From the NCBI GenBank assembly GCA_949297785.1, contig CASFTW010000006.1, positions 34,060 through 98,059 on the forward strand: a stretch of 64,000 bases of DNA. The letters are read 5' to 3'. Shown here in pieces: positions 34,493-43,849 of the stretch; the stretch's first letter is position 1; each line of letters opens with the position of its first letter. The position numbers were made by a program, and so were the translations under genes. Under the pieces are notes generated by a model. The model saw only the letters and a list, made by a program, of their open reading frames with translations. It did not search any database and had not been told where the DNA came from. Source of the DNA: an uncultured Spirochaetales bacterium. Its GTDB lineage: Bacteria; Spirochaetota; Spirochaetia; Sphaerochaetales; Sphaerochaetaceae.

Positions 34493-36118
34493 TCAAATCC
34501 TTATCCCGCTGTTAAGAACCTTCTTTCCAGAAAGTCTTATCCTTTCAATCTCACCATCATGCATCTTTCTGATATCAGGAAATGTATTGATACACTTCAT
34601 CCCATCCAGTATCAGCTGTCCTGTGTTGTCTGTTGATGCGTTATACAACAGGAACGAAGAATACAGATCTCTCTGTACTGTTGTACCGTCTGAGAGAGAG
34701 ATCATTCTTTCTGACAGCTTCCGCTTCACATACTCTCCATTAGTATGATCATACTGAGAAGCTCTGTAGTCATAGGGAACTTCAAAGTACTTTCCTCCAG
34801 TTAACAGGAAGACGTCTTTCACATGACTTTGGAAATAGCCGGGACATCTGTTCTTTATTGACTTGCCAAATCTTTTCTTCCTGTTAAATTTACCTGTCTT
34901 CTCATTGACAGTCGTCTCCTTTGCTTTAACCATCAGCTTCTTCGCATTTTTTGACTCGGTGATGAATATACCCCCAAGACTCCTTATATGGTTCACATCC
35001 TCTCTTATTGCAAGATGACGGTTGATGGAATTCTTCCTCTGCAGTTCAGAAAGCTTTTTTCTGTCTCTGATGTAGTTCTTTGAGAAAGTCCACTTCTTGA
35101 AACCTTTCCTCACTGTACCGTCTTTGTTGTAGTTCTGAGGATTCATCACTCTCCTTGAACGCTCAAGTTTTCTTAAGAAGAGTCTTTCTTTTCTTTCACT
35201 CCTTGTTATTGCATTACCTCTCTCTGCAAGATTCTTGAGACCGCATTCTGTATCAGAGGTATAAGCAATCGTCTGGGTGCCTATGTCACAGCCTACAACC
35301 CCTGTGCCATACTTATGACGAGCTGAACCATCCTTATTGAACTTTCTCTTTGCCTTTCCTTCTATTGTGAGATGGATGAAGACTCTGAGACGTCCTCTTA
35401 TCTCCTCACACTTAAGTGCGGCATAGCATGGGCGGTATGTGTCGGTGACATATCCTCTTTCCAGAAATAAACGGACAGCTTCTTCATCAACAATTGAAGG
35501 GTTCTCAAGATAGTGAAGCACTGCATTCACCTCATCCTGATGGAAGCGGTCCTTTATAAGCGGAGTGAATGTAATACCGCTACATGAGAAGACAAGTCTT
35601 CCTTCACTGTTTTTAACAGTTATGGTTCTTACTATCTCTTTTGCCCTGAGAACCGGCAACTCTCCTCTCTTCTGGAAATGAATCATTCTACCATTGTCAT
35701 AGAGGACTTTCTCAATTCCTTTCCAGATATCCTCAGCTCTGGTACGTGCAAACACACTTGGAAGATCGTATTTCTTACCAATCGGGATCATCGCCTTCCA
35801 GCAATAATCCCAGCTGACATCATACTCTTCCTGCAATGCTTTCATCTGAAAAGAGAGCTTTGACTTCAATGCCTTGTCTTTGTTCTCAACAGCTTTACCA
35901 TAAAGCTTCCTGAGTTTCCTGTACTTCTTTGTTCTCAAGAGCTGAACAAGATTGTTCCTCATCAATGCTGCAAGCTCATTGCCTGCAAGACGGAGACGAT
36001 CTGAGATATTGAATACTCTTCTCTTATTGTCTTCAGACATGTCAGCTTCAATGACAAGCACGTGTCTTCCACTTACCTTATGGAAGGCTCCTTTTTCTTT
36101 ATCCTTTGCTGATGGCAT
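34493..36118 (-). CDS. tnpB: TnpB-like RNA-guided nuclease/transposase-associated protein lacking the zinc finger
   Basis: 541-residue OrfB/TnpB protein. The three RuvC catalytic acids are in place: D278 (VVGCDIGTQTIAYTSD), E388 (IFITESKNAKKLM) and D484 (VQRDLYSSFLLY). The target-nucleic-acid zinc ribbon that usually sits between the second and third RuvC blocks is degenerate. The SQ-C--C stretch reads SQYDHTNGEY, and no CxxC pairs remain around residues 452-480. The protein is longer than typical TnpB (about 400). The start follows AGAAGG. It could cut DNA guided by RNA from its own 3' end; activity without the zinc ribbon is uncertain. Confidence 0.85.
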   Translation of the reverse strand: MPSAKDKEKGAFHKVSGRHVLVIEADMSEDNKRRVFNISDRLRLAGNELAALMRNNLVQLLRTKKYRKLRKLYGKAVENKDKALKSKLSFQMKALQEEYDVSWDYCWKAMIPIGKKYDLPSVFARTRAEDIWKGIEKVLYDNGRMIHFQKRGELPVLRAKEIVRTITVKNSEGRLVFSCSGITFTPLIKDRFHQDEVNAVLHYLENPSIVDEEAVRLFLERGYVTDTYRPCYAALKCEEIRGRLRVFIHLTIEGKAKRKFNKDGSARHKYGTGVVGCDIGTQTIAYTSDTECGLKNLAERGNAITRSERKERLFLRKLERSRRVMNPQNYNKDGTVRKGFKKWTFSKNYIRDRKKLSELQRKNSINRHLAIREDVNHIRSLGGIFITESKNAKKLMVKAKETTVNEKTGKFNRKKRFGKSIKNRCPGYFQSHVKDVFLLTGGKYFEVPYDYRASQYDHTNGEYVKRKLSERMISLSDGTTVQRDLYSSFLLYNASTDNTGQLILDGMKCINTFPDIRKMHDGEIERIRLSGKKVLNSGIRI

Positions 36119-36212
36119 TCCTTCTGTTCCTTTATAATCTTCTCTTTATCTCACTTTGCACACATGTCCGACCAGAAAGAGAAAAGAACTATTCCGGACT
36201 GAATTTGACTTT

Positions 36213-36428
36213 TCAGCTTTTGTATTCAGTTTCTTTCTCTGCTGCAAGCTCAGCTTTCACATCATCGGAAAGAGTGAGGGAGAAAGGAATCCTCTGCTGC
36301 ATTACAACCTGACTGAGATAGAGATTGACTCCCGCTGTAAGAGTAAGTCCCAGTGATGAGAATATCTTCTCAGCTTCTTCTTTCACTTTCCTGTTCAGTC
36401 TCATTGAGATCATGATTGTATCTTTCAT
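36213..36428 (-). CDS. RelB/DinJ-family antitoxin, no partner toxin
   Basis: 71-residue ribbon-helix-helix protein. MISMRLNRKVKEEAEKIFSSLGLTLTAGVNLYLSQVV is the conserved RelB/DinJ N-terminal half, and QQRIPFSLT is its usual continuation. The C-terminal toxin-binding tail is short and acidic (LAAEKETEYKS). AAGGAG precedes the chosen ATG by 9 bases. No RelE/YafQ toxin follows; instead tnpB begins 94 bp downstream on the same strand. It may be an orphan left after toxin loss, or a DNA-binding regulator borrowed by the element. Confidence 0.8.
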   Translation of the reverse strand: MKDTIMISMRLNRKVKEEAEKIFSSLGLTLTAGVNLYLSQVVMQQRIPFSLTLSDDVKAELAAEKETEYKS

Positions 36429-36764
36429 AAACAAAATCTCCTTTTATGAATCAATAGTAGCATAAACAAAGATAATAAGCAATATTATTACACTTTTCCG
36501 ACATACATTAAATATACATACATCATCAAAGAGTTTCTAAGATACCAGATGGCAGGATGACAGATTGAGAATGCTTCAGAGCTGATGTCCTGTTTCATTT
36601 CATATTGATAGACGTGAGGACAATGAAGTCTGTATCTCTGCTTTTATAAGAGACAGTCTGCAGAAGTTTTTCATTTCTGAGTTAAAGGCAGTTTCTTGTA
36701 TGTGTTTACTGAGTGCGGCCTCATCCACACTCAAGAGAATGGGTTTGCAGCCGACATGAAGTTA
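36429..36764. other. Intergenic region holding the RelB-like promoter
   Basis: 336 bp without a gene, AT-rich. On the minus strand TTGCTT (36477-36482) and TACTAT (36454-36459) are 17 bp apart and would drive the RelB-like gene. A weak 6-bp stem near 36710-36732 could end the neighbouring ywaF-like transcript. I see nothing else. Confidence 0.5.
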
Positions 36765-37514
36765 TCACATTTCTCTTTTCTTTCTTCTGCAGACAAAAGA
36801 AGAAAGTGAATACATGCCTGCCAACAGCAGGATGACAAGCAGAATTGAAGGGATAAGATACCATGGACGACCGAAAGTGTCTTCAAGGAGAGAAAGAGGG
36901 TTGCCTTCCCCCGCCCCGTTGATGAAGAAGAAACTGGTCCCGAGACTGACATTTATGATCTGTATAATAATGAGAACAATGGCGAGAAAAGGAATAATGC
37001 GCACCAGCCTTTTCGCATCAGGCCTCAATCCGCCTGCAAGCAGCAGGACCGGATACATGAAAAGCAGTGCGTGCACCGTGAAGCTGTGGATCACCATGAG
37101 GTTACAAAGCGGCAGCATCGTCCATGAACAGAAAAGAAGCGCCGCAGCTGCCGCCGGAAGACATAAGGCAAAAAGAGACTCTGCAACATACCGGCTGCAT
37201 GTGATCACATGAATGAGAACAATGAAGATGTTTATCGAGCACAGATGCAGAGGAAGATAGTCCCAGCTGAACTGTCCTGTGGCGAACAGAAGTATCTGCT
37301 TTACGGCCTCATCAGCAAGGAGCAGAAGGGAAATCACAAGCCTTATGATGAAACGTGTCTTATCGCCGCTTTTTCTGTAGAGCAAGGCTGTCATCACTGT
37401 GACAAGTACGGTTGATGCCAGCCAGATCAGATGTCCGGCAGAGAACAGAGAAAAGCCCACCCCCGGGGGAATTGTTTCCTTCACACAGAAAAACGTGTTC
37501 ATGGGCATCATCAT
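36765..37514 (-). CDS. YwaF-like integral membrane protein (TIGR02206 family)
   Basis: 249-residue inner-membrane protein with about seven hydrophobic helices. The family hallmark is WDYLPLHLCSINIFIVLIHV in the middle, with GTSFFFINGAGEGNPLSLLEDTFGRPWYL late in the chain, as in YwaF/TMEM164-type proteins. The biochemical role is not established. The start lies in a run of three ATGs; the ribosome site GAAGG 8 bases upstream is buried in the right arm of a 9-bp hairpin, so translation may be regulated. It follows the GH28 gene by 64 bp on the same strand. Confidence 0.8.
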   Translation of the reverse strand: MMMPMNTFFCVKETIPPGVGFSLFSAGHLIWLASTVLVTVMTALLYRKSGDKTRFIIRLVISLLLLADEAVKQILLFATGQFSWDYLPLHLCSINIFIVLIHVITCSRYVAESLFALCLPAAAAALLFCSWTMLPLCNLMVIHSFTVHALLFMYPVLLLAGGLRPDAKRLVRIIPFLAIVLIIIQIINVSLGTSFFFINGAGEGNPLSLLEDTFGRPWYLIPSILLVILLLAGMYSLSSFVCRRKKREM

Positions 37515-37518
37515 AAGA

Positions 37519-37549
37519 CATGCCTTCCCTTTTGATAAGAGAAGGCATG
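37519..37549 (-). promoter_or_regulatory. Hairpin that would hide the ywaF-like ribosome site
   Basis: Perfect 9-bp arms CATGCCTTC (37519-37527) and GAAGGCATG (37541-37549), 13-base loop. On the minus-strand mRNA the second arm contains the GAAGG Shine-Dalgarno of the downstream gene. There is no T-run, so termination is less likely than translational control. Confidence 0.5.
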
Positions 37550-37578
37550 AAGGAGAAAAAACAAAAAGTCAGAAATGA

Positions 37579-38883
37579 TCACTCCATGATGAAATCCTGA
37601 GAGGCACCTTCCACATGGATGTTTTCAAGTACAGGATTGTCTATAAAGCGCAGTCTGATTCCCCTGCAGGTTATCTCAGGAAGACCGAGATACATGTCGC
37701 TCCTGTCCACAGGTTCAAGGTTTTCCCCGGCAATGGAGAAACTGCAGTTTCTTATGCTGACGTTTCTCAGCGGGCTTTCGGGAAGCCCGACAAGCATGGC
37801 GGCAGATGAACGGGCATCAGTTCCAGTGCAGTTTATGACTTCAAGATTGTAAAGGGAGGGAGTCTCATCGCCAAGCGGCATCTCATCAAGGGAAAAAAGC
37901 GACATATCGCTGCAGCCGCAGCGGTAATACATGTTGACTACAAGCGGACAGAGATTGTTCTTCATAACAAGATTCTCAAACCTCAGATCATGCAGGCAGC
38001 CCCCTCTGCCCCTTCTGCTTTTGATTCTTATGCCCCTGTCCGTACCATCGAACGTACAGCCGCTGACCGTGACATTGTTTATGCCGGCGGCTGTCTCGCT
38101 TCCGATTACGGCACCGCCGTGAGCCGCCTTCACAGTGCAGTTCGTAATAGTCACATACTCTGCAGGGGCCGCATCCTTTATTCCGGAAACACCGGAGCCG
38201 CTTTTAAGCGCGATGCCGTCATCACCGACATGCACATAGCATGAATCGACCGTCACATGAGAGCAGCTTTCAATATCGATACCATCGGTATTGGGGGCCT
38301 CTGCCGGGTTCTCAATCACAAGGTTTTTCAGTGTTATGTTTTTTGAGAACAGCGGATGCAGTGTCCAGAAAGGACTGTTCTGCAGCCTCAAGCCGTCAAT
38401 CGTGACATCCTGTGACGAATGGATCTGCACAAGAGGCGGACGCAGGAACTGCACCTGCCTGCCGCCGCCGCCTCCCGGCTGACTTTCAAAATCCGGGTTG
38501 AGGGCTGCGAACTTCTTTTCTATCTCGCTCTGCGGACCGTCCCCGGCATTCCGTCTGGCATTTGCCTGATTCCACCAGACGTTCCCGCTTCCGTCGATCA
38601 CTCCCTTGCCGCTCAAAGTGACACAGGAGGCATCCTTTATATACAGGCAGGGATGCATGCACCAGCATTTCACACCTTCCCACCTTGTATACACAGGCTT
38701 GTAAAGGGAGAAATCGGGAATGAATCTGATTACGGCCCCTTCCTCGAACCTTATGTCAGCGCTTTTGCTTATTGTAAGCGGACCGGTAAGGTATACACCT
38801 TCCGGTATGGTGATCTTTCCTCCCTGGTCAAACAGGCTCTGGAGAGAAAGAGTATTGTCATATCTGCCGTCGCCGATCAGCAT
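37579..38883 (-). CDS. GH28 polygalacturonase-type glycoside hydrolase
   Basis: 434-residue right-handed beta-helix enzyme of family GH28, which hydrolyses polygalacturonic acid or rhamnogalacturonan. Catalytic blocks appear in order: NTDGIDIES, VGDDGIALKSG (the Asp pair), HGGAVIGSETAAG (GHG is replaced by G-S-E, as in many exo-acting bacterial forms) and DRGIRIKSRRGRGG. There is no signal peptide, so it probably trims imported oligogalacturonides in the cytoplasm. AAGGAGG lies 5 bases before the ATG. It is divergent from a TIM-barrel sugar isomerase gene. Confidence 0.93.
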   Translation of the reverse strand: MLIGDGRYDNTLSLQSLFDQGGKITIPEGVYLTGPLTISKSADIRFEEGAVIRFIPDFSLYKPVYTRWEGVKCWCMHPCLYIKDASCVTLSGKGVIDGSGNVWWNQANARRNAGDGPQSEIEKKFAALNPDFESQPGGGGGRQVQFLRPPLVQIHSSQDVTIDGLRLQNSPFWTLHPLFSKNITLKNLVIENPAEAPNTDGIDIESCSHVTVDSCYVHVGDDGIALKSGSGVSGIKDAAPAEYVTITNCTVKAAHGGAVIGSETAAGINNVTVSGCTFDGTDRGIRIKSRRGRGGCLHDLRFENLVMKNNLCPLVVNMYYRCGCSDMSLFSLDEMPLGDETPSLYNLEVINCTGTDARSSAAMLVGLPESPLRNVSIRNCSFSIAGENLEPVDRSDMYLGLPEITCRGIRLRFIDNPVLENIHVEGASQDFIME

Positions 38884-38945
38884 TGTATCCTCCTTGCAGC
38901 GATTTTCCCTTTACAAGGGGAAACCGGTGGAATATTCTGAAACCT

Positions 38946-39824
38946 ATGAACGACATAGGATTCCGTGCTCATGATTTCGGCACCTTCACAAGCGCACAGG
39001 AGCTTGCCAAGGTGGTCTCTTCAATCAAAACACCTTCTTACATACAGCTTGCGCTGGGGAAGGTCATAAAACCGTCCAGAGGCTGGGAAGACTGGGATGA
39101 GGAATATATTTCCTCCATCACAGCGGATCTTGCCGCATACGGAGTGTCAACGGCAGTCGTCGGCTGTTACATCAACCCGGTGCACCCTGATGAAGGAGAG
39201 AGAGAAACACACATAAAGAGGTTCATAAAAAGCCTCAGCCTCACAAAAGCCTTCGGCTGCAGGATTGTCGGAACCGAAACCGGAAGCTGGACAAAGGACA
39301 TTTCCTACTCCGCCGAGACATATACCGACAAGGTATTCTCTGTATTCCTCAACAGCCTTGAGAAGATGCTTGCGGCGGCAGAAAAGCATGATGCCGTGTG
39401 TGCAATAGAAGCGGTCAGCTATCATCATACGATCTGCTCTGTCGAGCGTATGGCAAAAGTCCTCTCACTGTTCCCGTCAGACCATCTCAAGGTGATCTAT
39501 GATCCGGTGAACCTTGTACCCGTAAACGGAATAATGGAAACCGACGGCAGTTATCCGGCACATCCTTCACAGGAGGCTCAGAGAAAGTTCTACACAGAGG
39601 CTCTGGATGCCTTCGGCAGCAGGATATGTGCGATTCACTGCAAGGACTACATCCTCAACGAAAAAGGTTTCAAAAAAGGTGATCTCCCTGCTCTCACTGG
39701 TGTTTTCGACTGGAAAAACTTTTTCAAAGAACTCAAGAAGAGAAACATTGTCTCTCCGGTGCTGCTTGAAAACCACAACCCCGCGACAGACAGAAAAACC
39801 CTTCTCGCCCTAAGTGAATTCTAA
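38946..39824 (+). CDS. Sugar phosphate isomerase/epimerase (TIM-barrel, AP-endonuclease-2 fold)
   Basis: 292-residue xylose-isomerase-like TIM barrel protein. Supporting pieces are CRIVGTETGSW, VCAIEAVSYHHTICSVERMAKVL, LKVIYDPVNLV and ICAIHCKDYILNEKGF, which carry the usual Glu, His and Asp metal ligands. The exact sugar cannot be told. The ATG at 38946 begins where family similarity begins; the ribosome site is weak (GGTGGA). Only 62 bp separate it from the divergent GH28 gene, so the two are probably co-regulated within the pectin theme. Confidence 0.8.
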   Translation: MNDIGFRAHDFGTFTSAQELAKVVSSIKTPSYIQLALGKVIKPSRGWEDWDEEYISSITADLAAYGVSTAVVGCYINPVHPDEGERETHIKRFIKSLSLTKAFGCRIVGTETGSWTKDISYSAETYTDKVFSVFLNSLEKMLAAAEKHDAVCAIEAVSYHHTICSVERMAKVLSLFPSDHLKVIYDPVNLVPVNGIMETDGSYPAHPSQEAQRKFYTEALDAFGSRICAIHCKDYILNEKGFKKGDLPALTGVFDWKNFFKELKKRNIVSPVLLENHNPATDRKTLLALSEF

Positions 39825-39871
39825 CGTCTCTGTGAGATTACTTTAGCTACCAGCTTTTGCATTTTTCAGCA

Positions 39872-41014
39872 CTAAAGCAGATACGGCTGATTGAAAACAA
39901 CAGGACGTCTGTTGTCCCTCAGCGTCTTCTCCATGTACGGGATATCAAGCTCAAGATCAAAGACCAGCTTTGTCAGAAGCTGCTCGGATATGAGATTCTG
40001 CTCGCAGAAAAGATAGCAGAGAGCCTTCTCGGCAATATAGCCGGGAAGAAGGGATGCCATGTACTTCTCGCAGAACTCATCATCACCGTAACGCTTTTCA
40101 AAGTTTTTATACAGCAGTGAGGACTCGATGTTTGAATGCAGCGCCTCAATTTCCTTCACAAGATGCGCGGCATCTCCGCGGCTTGCAGCTTCTCCGAAAG
40201 GCTTAAGAGTGAAGAATGTGTATTCCTTGCCCGGCAGATAATGATGCTTATCGCATCGGGCGGCATAGTTTGGTTCTGCACTGCTTTCCTTCTTTCTGTC
40301 ACCTCCAACGACAATGAGAGGATCAAAGAAAAGCGCAGGACATTCCTGGCCGTTGACTGAATAATAGCGGTATGTATAGAAAGCCGGATCCATGCAGTCA
40401 CTGTGCTCGCAGTATGCGGTAAGCGGTATGACATCAGTGGCAGTTTCCAGCATGAGACGTGCGGTGTTGTTGAAAAGATCTTTTCTGAAATTGAGGACAA
40501 GTGTCGGGAAGATGAACATACACCCCTTTTCTATCGCGGCATTGCGTACGACATAGGCAAGCCGCTCATCAAAAAAAGAAGCCTCATCAATGATGTATGT
40601 CCCGACAGAAGGATTGTCCCTGATGACGTCCTCAAGGCCGAATGAATCGCGGATGCGTGCAATATTATCTCCGCAACGTATATAACCGCTGCGGTATGCA
40701 AGGGCATCCTCAGGGTAGTCGGTGAAACGTGCCCCGTCTATTTCAGAGCGGATGAAGAAAATATTCCTCCTGTCGACACCGTTGGTGCTTGTAAGTTCCT
40801 TCACCTTTCCGCTTTTTGTCTGTGCGACAGCGGCATCCCTCCACACACGCGCTGCGAATTCAGTCTTGCCAGAACCCATAGGACCGATGAGGAGCACCCT
40901 TCTTCCCGGCTTGGTGAAATCGAAATGAGTGAACGTATCGTGAACGGAAAGAACGGGAAAGCCCAGTGATTTAAGAAAATCTTCGCTTGAAGGGTTTTTC
41001 TCAATAGCCGGCAT
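39872..41014 (-). CDS. tdk: Thymidine kinase (type II) with extended C-terminus
   Basis: 380-residue P-loop kinase. Walker A is [17 protein letters not shown] near residue 45. The TK lasso and Walker B region reads [13 protein letters not shown], followed by [19 protein letters not shown] (zinc Cys pair), IVVGGDRK and YAARCDKHH (second zinc site and thymidine lasso). These match type II thymidine kinase in order, but the protein is twice the usual 190 residues: there is an insertion before Walker B and a C-terminal helical part of about 110 residues. It overlaps deoC by 14 bp. GGGGAGG precedes the chosen ATG. Function is inferred from motifs and the deoC neighbour. Confidence 0.7.
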   Translation of the reverse strand: MPAIEKNPSSEDFLKSLGFPVLSVHDTFTHFDFTKPGRRVLLIGPMGSGKTEFAARVWRDAAVAQTKSGKVKELTSTNGVDRRNIFFIRSEIDGARFTDYPEDALAYRSGYIRCGDNIARIRDSFGLEDVIRDNPSVGTYIIDEASFFDERLAYVVRNAAIEKGCMFIFPTLVLNFRKDLFNNTARLMLETATDVIPLTAYCEHSDCMDPAFYTYRYYSVNGQECPALFFDPLIVVGGDRKKESSAEPNYAARCDKHHYLPGKEYTFFTLKPFGEAASRGDAAHLVKEIEALHSNIESSLLYKNFEKRYGDDEFCEKYMASLLPGYIAEKALCYLFCEQNLISEQLLTKLVFDLELDIPYMEKTLRDNRRPVVFNQPYLL

Positions 41015-41666
41015 TGCCTTCCTCCCCTCTGGCAATAGCAACTCCGGAAGAGCAGCCCAGCCTGTTCGCTCCGGCTTCCAGCATGGCTTTTGCAGTCTCG
41101 GCATTCCTTATTCCGCCTGAAGCTTTGACACCGATACCATCTCCCACAGTCTTTCTCATGAGACGCACATCCTCAACAGTAGCACCGCCTGTAGAGAACC
41201 CGGTGGAAGTCTTGACGAAATCGGCACCGGCGGCAGCAGAAACCCTGCATGCCTTCACTTTCTCTTCATCAGTGAGAAGACAGGTCTCGAGAATGACTTT
41301 GAGGACCTTTCCTTCACATGCTTTTCTGACTGTTTTTATATCCTCTTCGACAGCATCCCAGTCACCGTCCTTTATGAAACCGACATTGATGACCATATCG
41401 ATTTCATCCGCACCGTCCTTTACGGCTTTCCCAGCCTCGAAGGCCTTGGCTTCGCTTGAAGAGGCTCCAAGAGGGAAGCCGACAACAGTACATACTTTTA
41501 CAGAGCTGGCCCTGAGAAGCTCATGACAGAGCGGAACACGGCAGGAATTGACACATACTGATGCAAAGCCGTATTCCATGGCTTCGCCGCAGAGTTTTTC
41601 GATCTGCTCTCTCGTGGCAGCTGCTGCCAGCTGGGTATGATCAATATAAGATGCTATCTTGCTCAT
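41001..41666 (-). CDS. deoC: Deoxyribose-phosphate aldolase
   Basis: 221-residue class I aldolase that cleaves 2-deoxyribose-5-phosphate to acetaldehyde and glyceraldehyde-3-phosphate in deoxynucleoside catabolism. The opening [23 protein letters not shown], the active-site strand [11 protein letters not shown] with the Schiff-base Lys, and [12 protein letters not shown] with the proton-relay Lys are all canonical. AAGGAG lies 8 bases before the ATG. It overlaps the thymidine kinase-like gene, so the two salvage/degradation steps are co-expressed. Confidence 0.95.
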   Translation of the reverse strand: MSKIASYIDHTQLAAAATREQIEKLCGEAMEYGFASVCVNSCRVPLCHELLRASSVKVCTVVGFPLGASSSEAKAFEAGKAVKDGADEIDMVINVGFIKDGDWDAVEEDIKTVRKACEGKVLKVILETCLLTDEEKVKACRVSAAAGADFVKTSTGFSTGGATVEDVRLMRKTVGDGIGVKASGGIRNAETAKAMLEAGANRLGCSSGVAIARGEEGNAGY

Positions 41667-41770
41667 GATATTATCTCCTTGGACTTCCAGCCTACTTCAA
41701 ATCTCTTCCGCTTGCAACCGGGAAAAGAAATCCGGGATCAGAGACAACATCAAATACGCTCACACAGAAG

Positions 41771-43846
41771 TTATTTACATTCCACCAGCTCAGCATGATG
41801 CATACAGCTGGCAAAATCACCTTTGAGCTTATTCGGAATACCCACGCTTCTTAAAAAACTGCCGTAATGAGCACAACCATCATCAAGCTTGTACCTTTTA
41901 TCATTACACAGACCTTCAAACCGGATATTCGGCAAAGGCATACCAAAATTCTGACTGTGCAGGAACGTGAAGATCACCGCTTCCTTCCTGTCTTTGGACA
42001 CATACTCAAATGAAACGACATTATCGGTAAACGGATTGCCTTGCCTGTACAAGAGTCCGCCACTGATTAAATGACGGACAGACTTGTATCTGCCTATCAT
42101 CGTTTTGCAGACTTCAAGTTCCTGTGCAGAAAACCTGCTTATATCCGCACCAATGCCAAGACCTCCGCACATTGCACTGTGGAAGCGGTATTCAAGTGCT
42201 CTGACGGCACGTCCCGAATCACTGTTGTTATCAGTAACCCAGCACATCATCGCCCGCGGAGAGTAGAACAGAGAACATCCATACTGAATCCTGAGACGGT
42301 CAAAAGCATCAGTATTATCGCTGGTCCAGAACTGGTGTGCATATTTCATTATTCCAAGATCAACACGGCCTCCGCCTCCAGCACATGATTCAAAATAAAC
42401 ACTAGGGAATTCTTCCGTAATAGTCTTCCACAATGAATACAGAGCATCAGCATGGTTCTTCCAGATTATACGGGAATCACCATCAAAAAATACGGAATCC
42501 GGATCAGACATATTCCTGTTCATATCCCACTTGATGTATGAAATGTTATGCTGTGAAAGCAGAGTGCGCATCCATGAAAGAATATACGCCCTTACTTCCG
42601 GCAGGCATAAGTTCAGAAGATACTGATTCCTGCACTGCAGCGGTTCAGCATTCTCAGATCTGTAAATCCAGTCAGGATGCATTCTGTACAGGTCACTGTC
42701 AGGGTTCACAGACTCCGGTTCCACCCAGATACCGAATTTCATGCCGAGTTTTTCAACATGGCTGATCAGCTCATCAAGACCGGCAGGGAATTTTTCCGGG
42801 TTGACATACCAGTCTCCCAATCCGGCCTGATCGCTGTTCCTCCGGCCGAACCAGCCGTCATCCACGACAAACAGTTCGCAGCCTATTTCCGCAGCCTTGC
42901 ATGCAAGTTCTTTCTGACCAGCGGCAGTCACATTGAAGCCGGTAGCCTCCCAGCTGTTGTACAGAACCGGACAGTATGGCCTTTTTCTGATGATATGCTC
43001 ATTTTCAAAGCCATGAAGAAGGCGGCTCATCTCTCCATAGCCTTTATCTGTATACGCAAGATACATTAATGGCGTGCTTACGGTTTCTCCTTTATTTAAA
43101 ACCACACTGTTATCAAAAGAACTGAGCCCGGCAACCAGCCTTGTTATGCCGGTAAGCGTATGCTCTATTTTAATCTCCCAGTTCCCACTGTAAGCAAGCA
43201 GCAGCGAATAAACCTTGCCTTGAGTTTCGCTGCACTTCTTGTCAGAAACCATGACAGCAGGATTGAAAGTCTCGCTTGTAAAACCCTGTCTCGATTCAAT
43301 CTGAAAACAGCCGGGAGCAATATCATGGGACGTCACCTGCCATTCGCCATTCCAGCGCCCGGTTGTATATATCGCCGTCATCTGATCATAAGAGTGAAGA
43401 CATGCCGATCCTGAATAGAAAGAAGACAAGCAGGTCCGCTCTGATGCACTCACAGATGCCTTCCGCCACACAACACCATTTGCGTAAATACCGTATCTGA
43501 CCTCAAGAAGAAGTCCTGAAGGACGGATGTCATAATAAAGTTTCACTTCGGAGCCGGTCGTCTCAAGACGGGAAAACTCCATATAATTCAACCTGTCAGA
43601 CGGAGAATCGACATATATGCACGGAGTTAGGAAAGAGCGTCCGTTATACACATCATATTCCTGTCTGTATGCCTTTTCCTCAGGATCGAAAGAACTCCAT
43701 CTCCCCGCGAAGTCTATTGACACGGCATCTTCAAGCTTTATTGCCGCACCCCAGTAAACGGATACGATTCTGTCCTTCTCTGCGCGTATTATATAGGAAA
43801 CATCCGCCGCAGTTAGGCTGATATACTCGTCAAGAATTTCTATCAT
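41771..43846 (-). CDS. GH36 alpha-galactosidase
   Basis: 691-residue alpha-galactosidase of family GH36. An N-terminal beta-sandwich leads to the TIM barrel, with LGDWYVNPEKFPAGLDELISHVEKLGMKFGIWVEPESVNPDSDL (family block), the nucleophile in YIKWDMNRNMS and the acid/base Asp in FWTSDNTDAFDRLRIQ. There is no signal peptide, so it is cytoplasmic. It sits 3 bp after the GH97 gene and is the last gene of the second importer operon, fitting degradation of imported alpha-galactosides. Confidence 0.93.
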   Translation of the reverse strand: MIEILDEYISLTAADVSYIIRAEKDRIVSVYWGAAIKLEDAVSIDFAGRWSSFDPEEKAYRQEYDVYNGRSFLTPCIYVDSPSDRLNYMEFSRLETTGSEVKLYYDIRPSGLLLEVRYGIYANGVVWRKASVSASERTCLSSFYSGSACLHSYDQMTAIYTTGRWNGEWQVTSHDIAPGCFQIESRQGFTSETFNPAVMVSDKKCSETQGKVYSLLLAYSGNWEIKIEHTLTGITRLVAGLSSFDNSVVLNKGETVSTPLMYLAYTDKGYGEMSRLLHGFENEHIIRKRPYCPVLYNSWEATGFNVTAAGQKELACKAAEIGCELFVVDDGWFGRRNSDQAGLGDWYVNPEKFPAGLDELISHVEKLGMKFGIWVEPESVNPDSDLYRMHPDWIYRSENAEPLQCRNQYLLNLCLPEVRAYILSWMRTLLSQHNISYIKWDMNRNMSDPDSVFFDGDSRIIWKNHADALYSLWKTITEEFPSVYFESCAGGGGRVDLGIMKYAHQFWTSDNTDAFDRLRIQYGCSLFYSPRAMMCWVTDNNSDSGRAVRALEYRFHSAMCGGLGIGADISRFSAQELEVCKTMIGRYKSVRHLISGGLLYRQGNPFTDNVVSFEYVSKDRKEAVIFTFLHSQNFGMPLPNIRFEGLCNDKRYKLDDGCAHYGSFLRSVGIPNKLKGDFASCMHHAELVECK

Positions 43847-43849
43847 ATG

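Larger units (their letters stand above)
34265..36118 (-). mobile_element. IS200/IS605-type element carrying only tnpB
   Basis: A tnpB gene plus a 3' region ending in the imperfect-palindrome hairpin CCCACAGGCTTGTGGG (34272-34287). That hairpin type marks the right end in this family. No tnpA (Y1 transposase) is present, so the element would need help to move. I could not fix the left end: the 94 bp between tnpB and the RelB-like gene shows no obvious matching hairpin. The bounds given are approximate. Confidence 0.55.
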
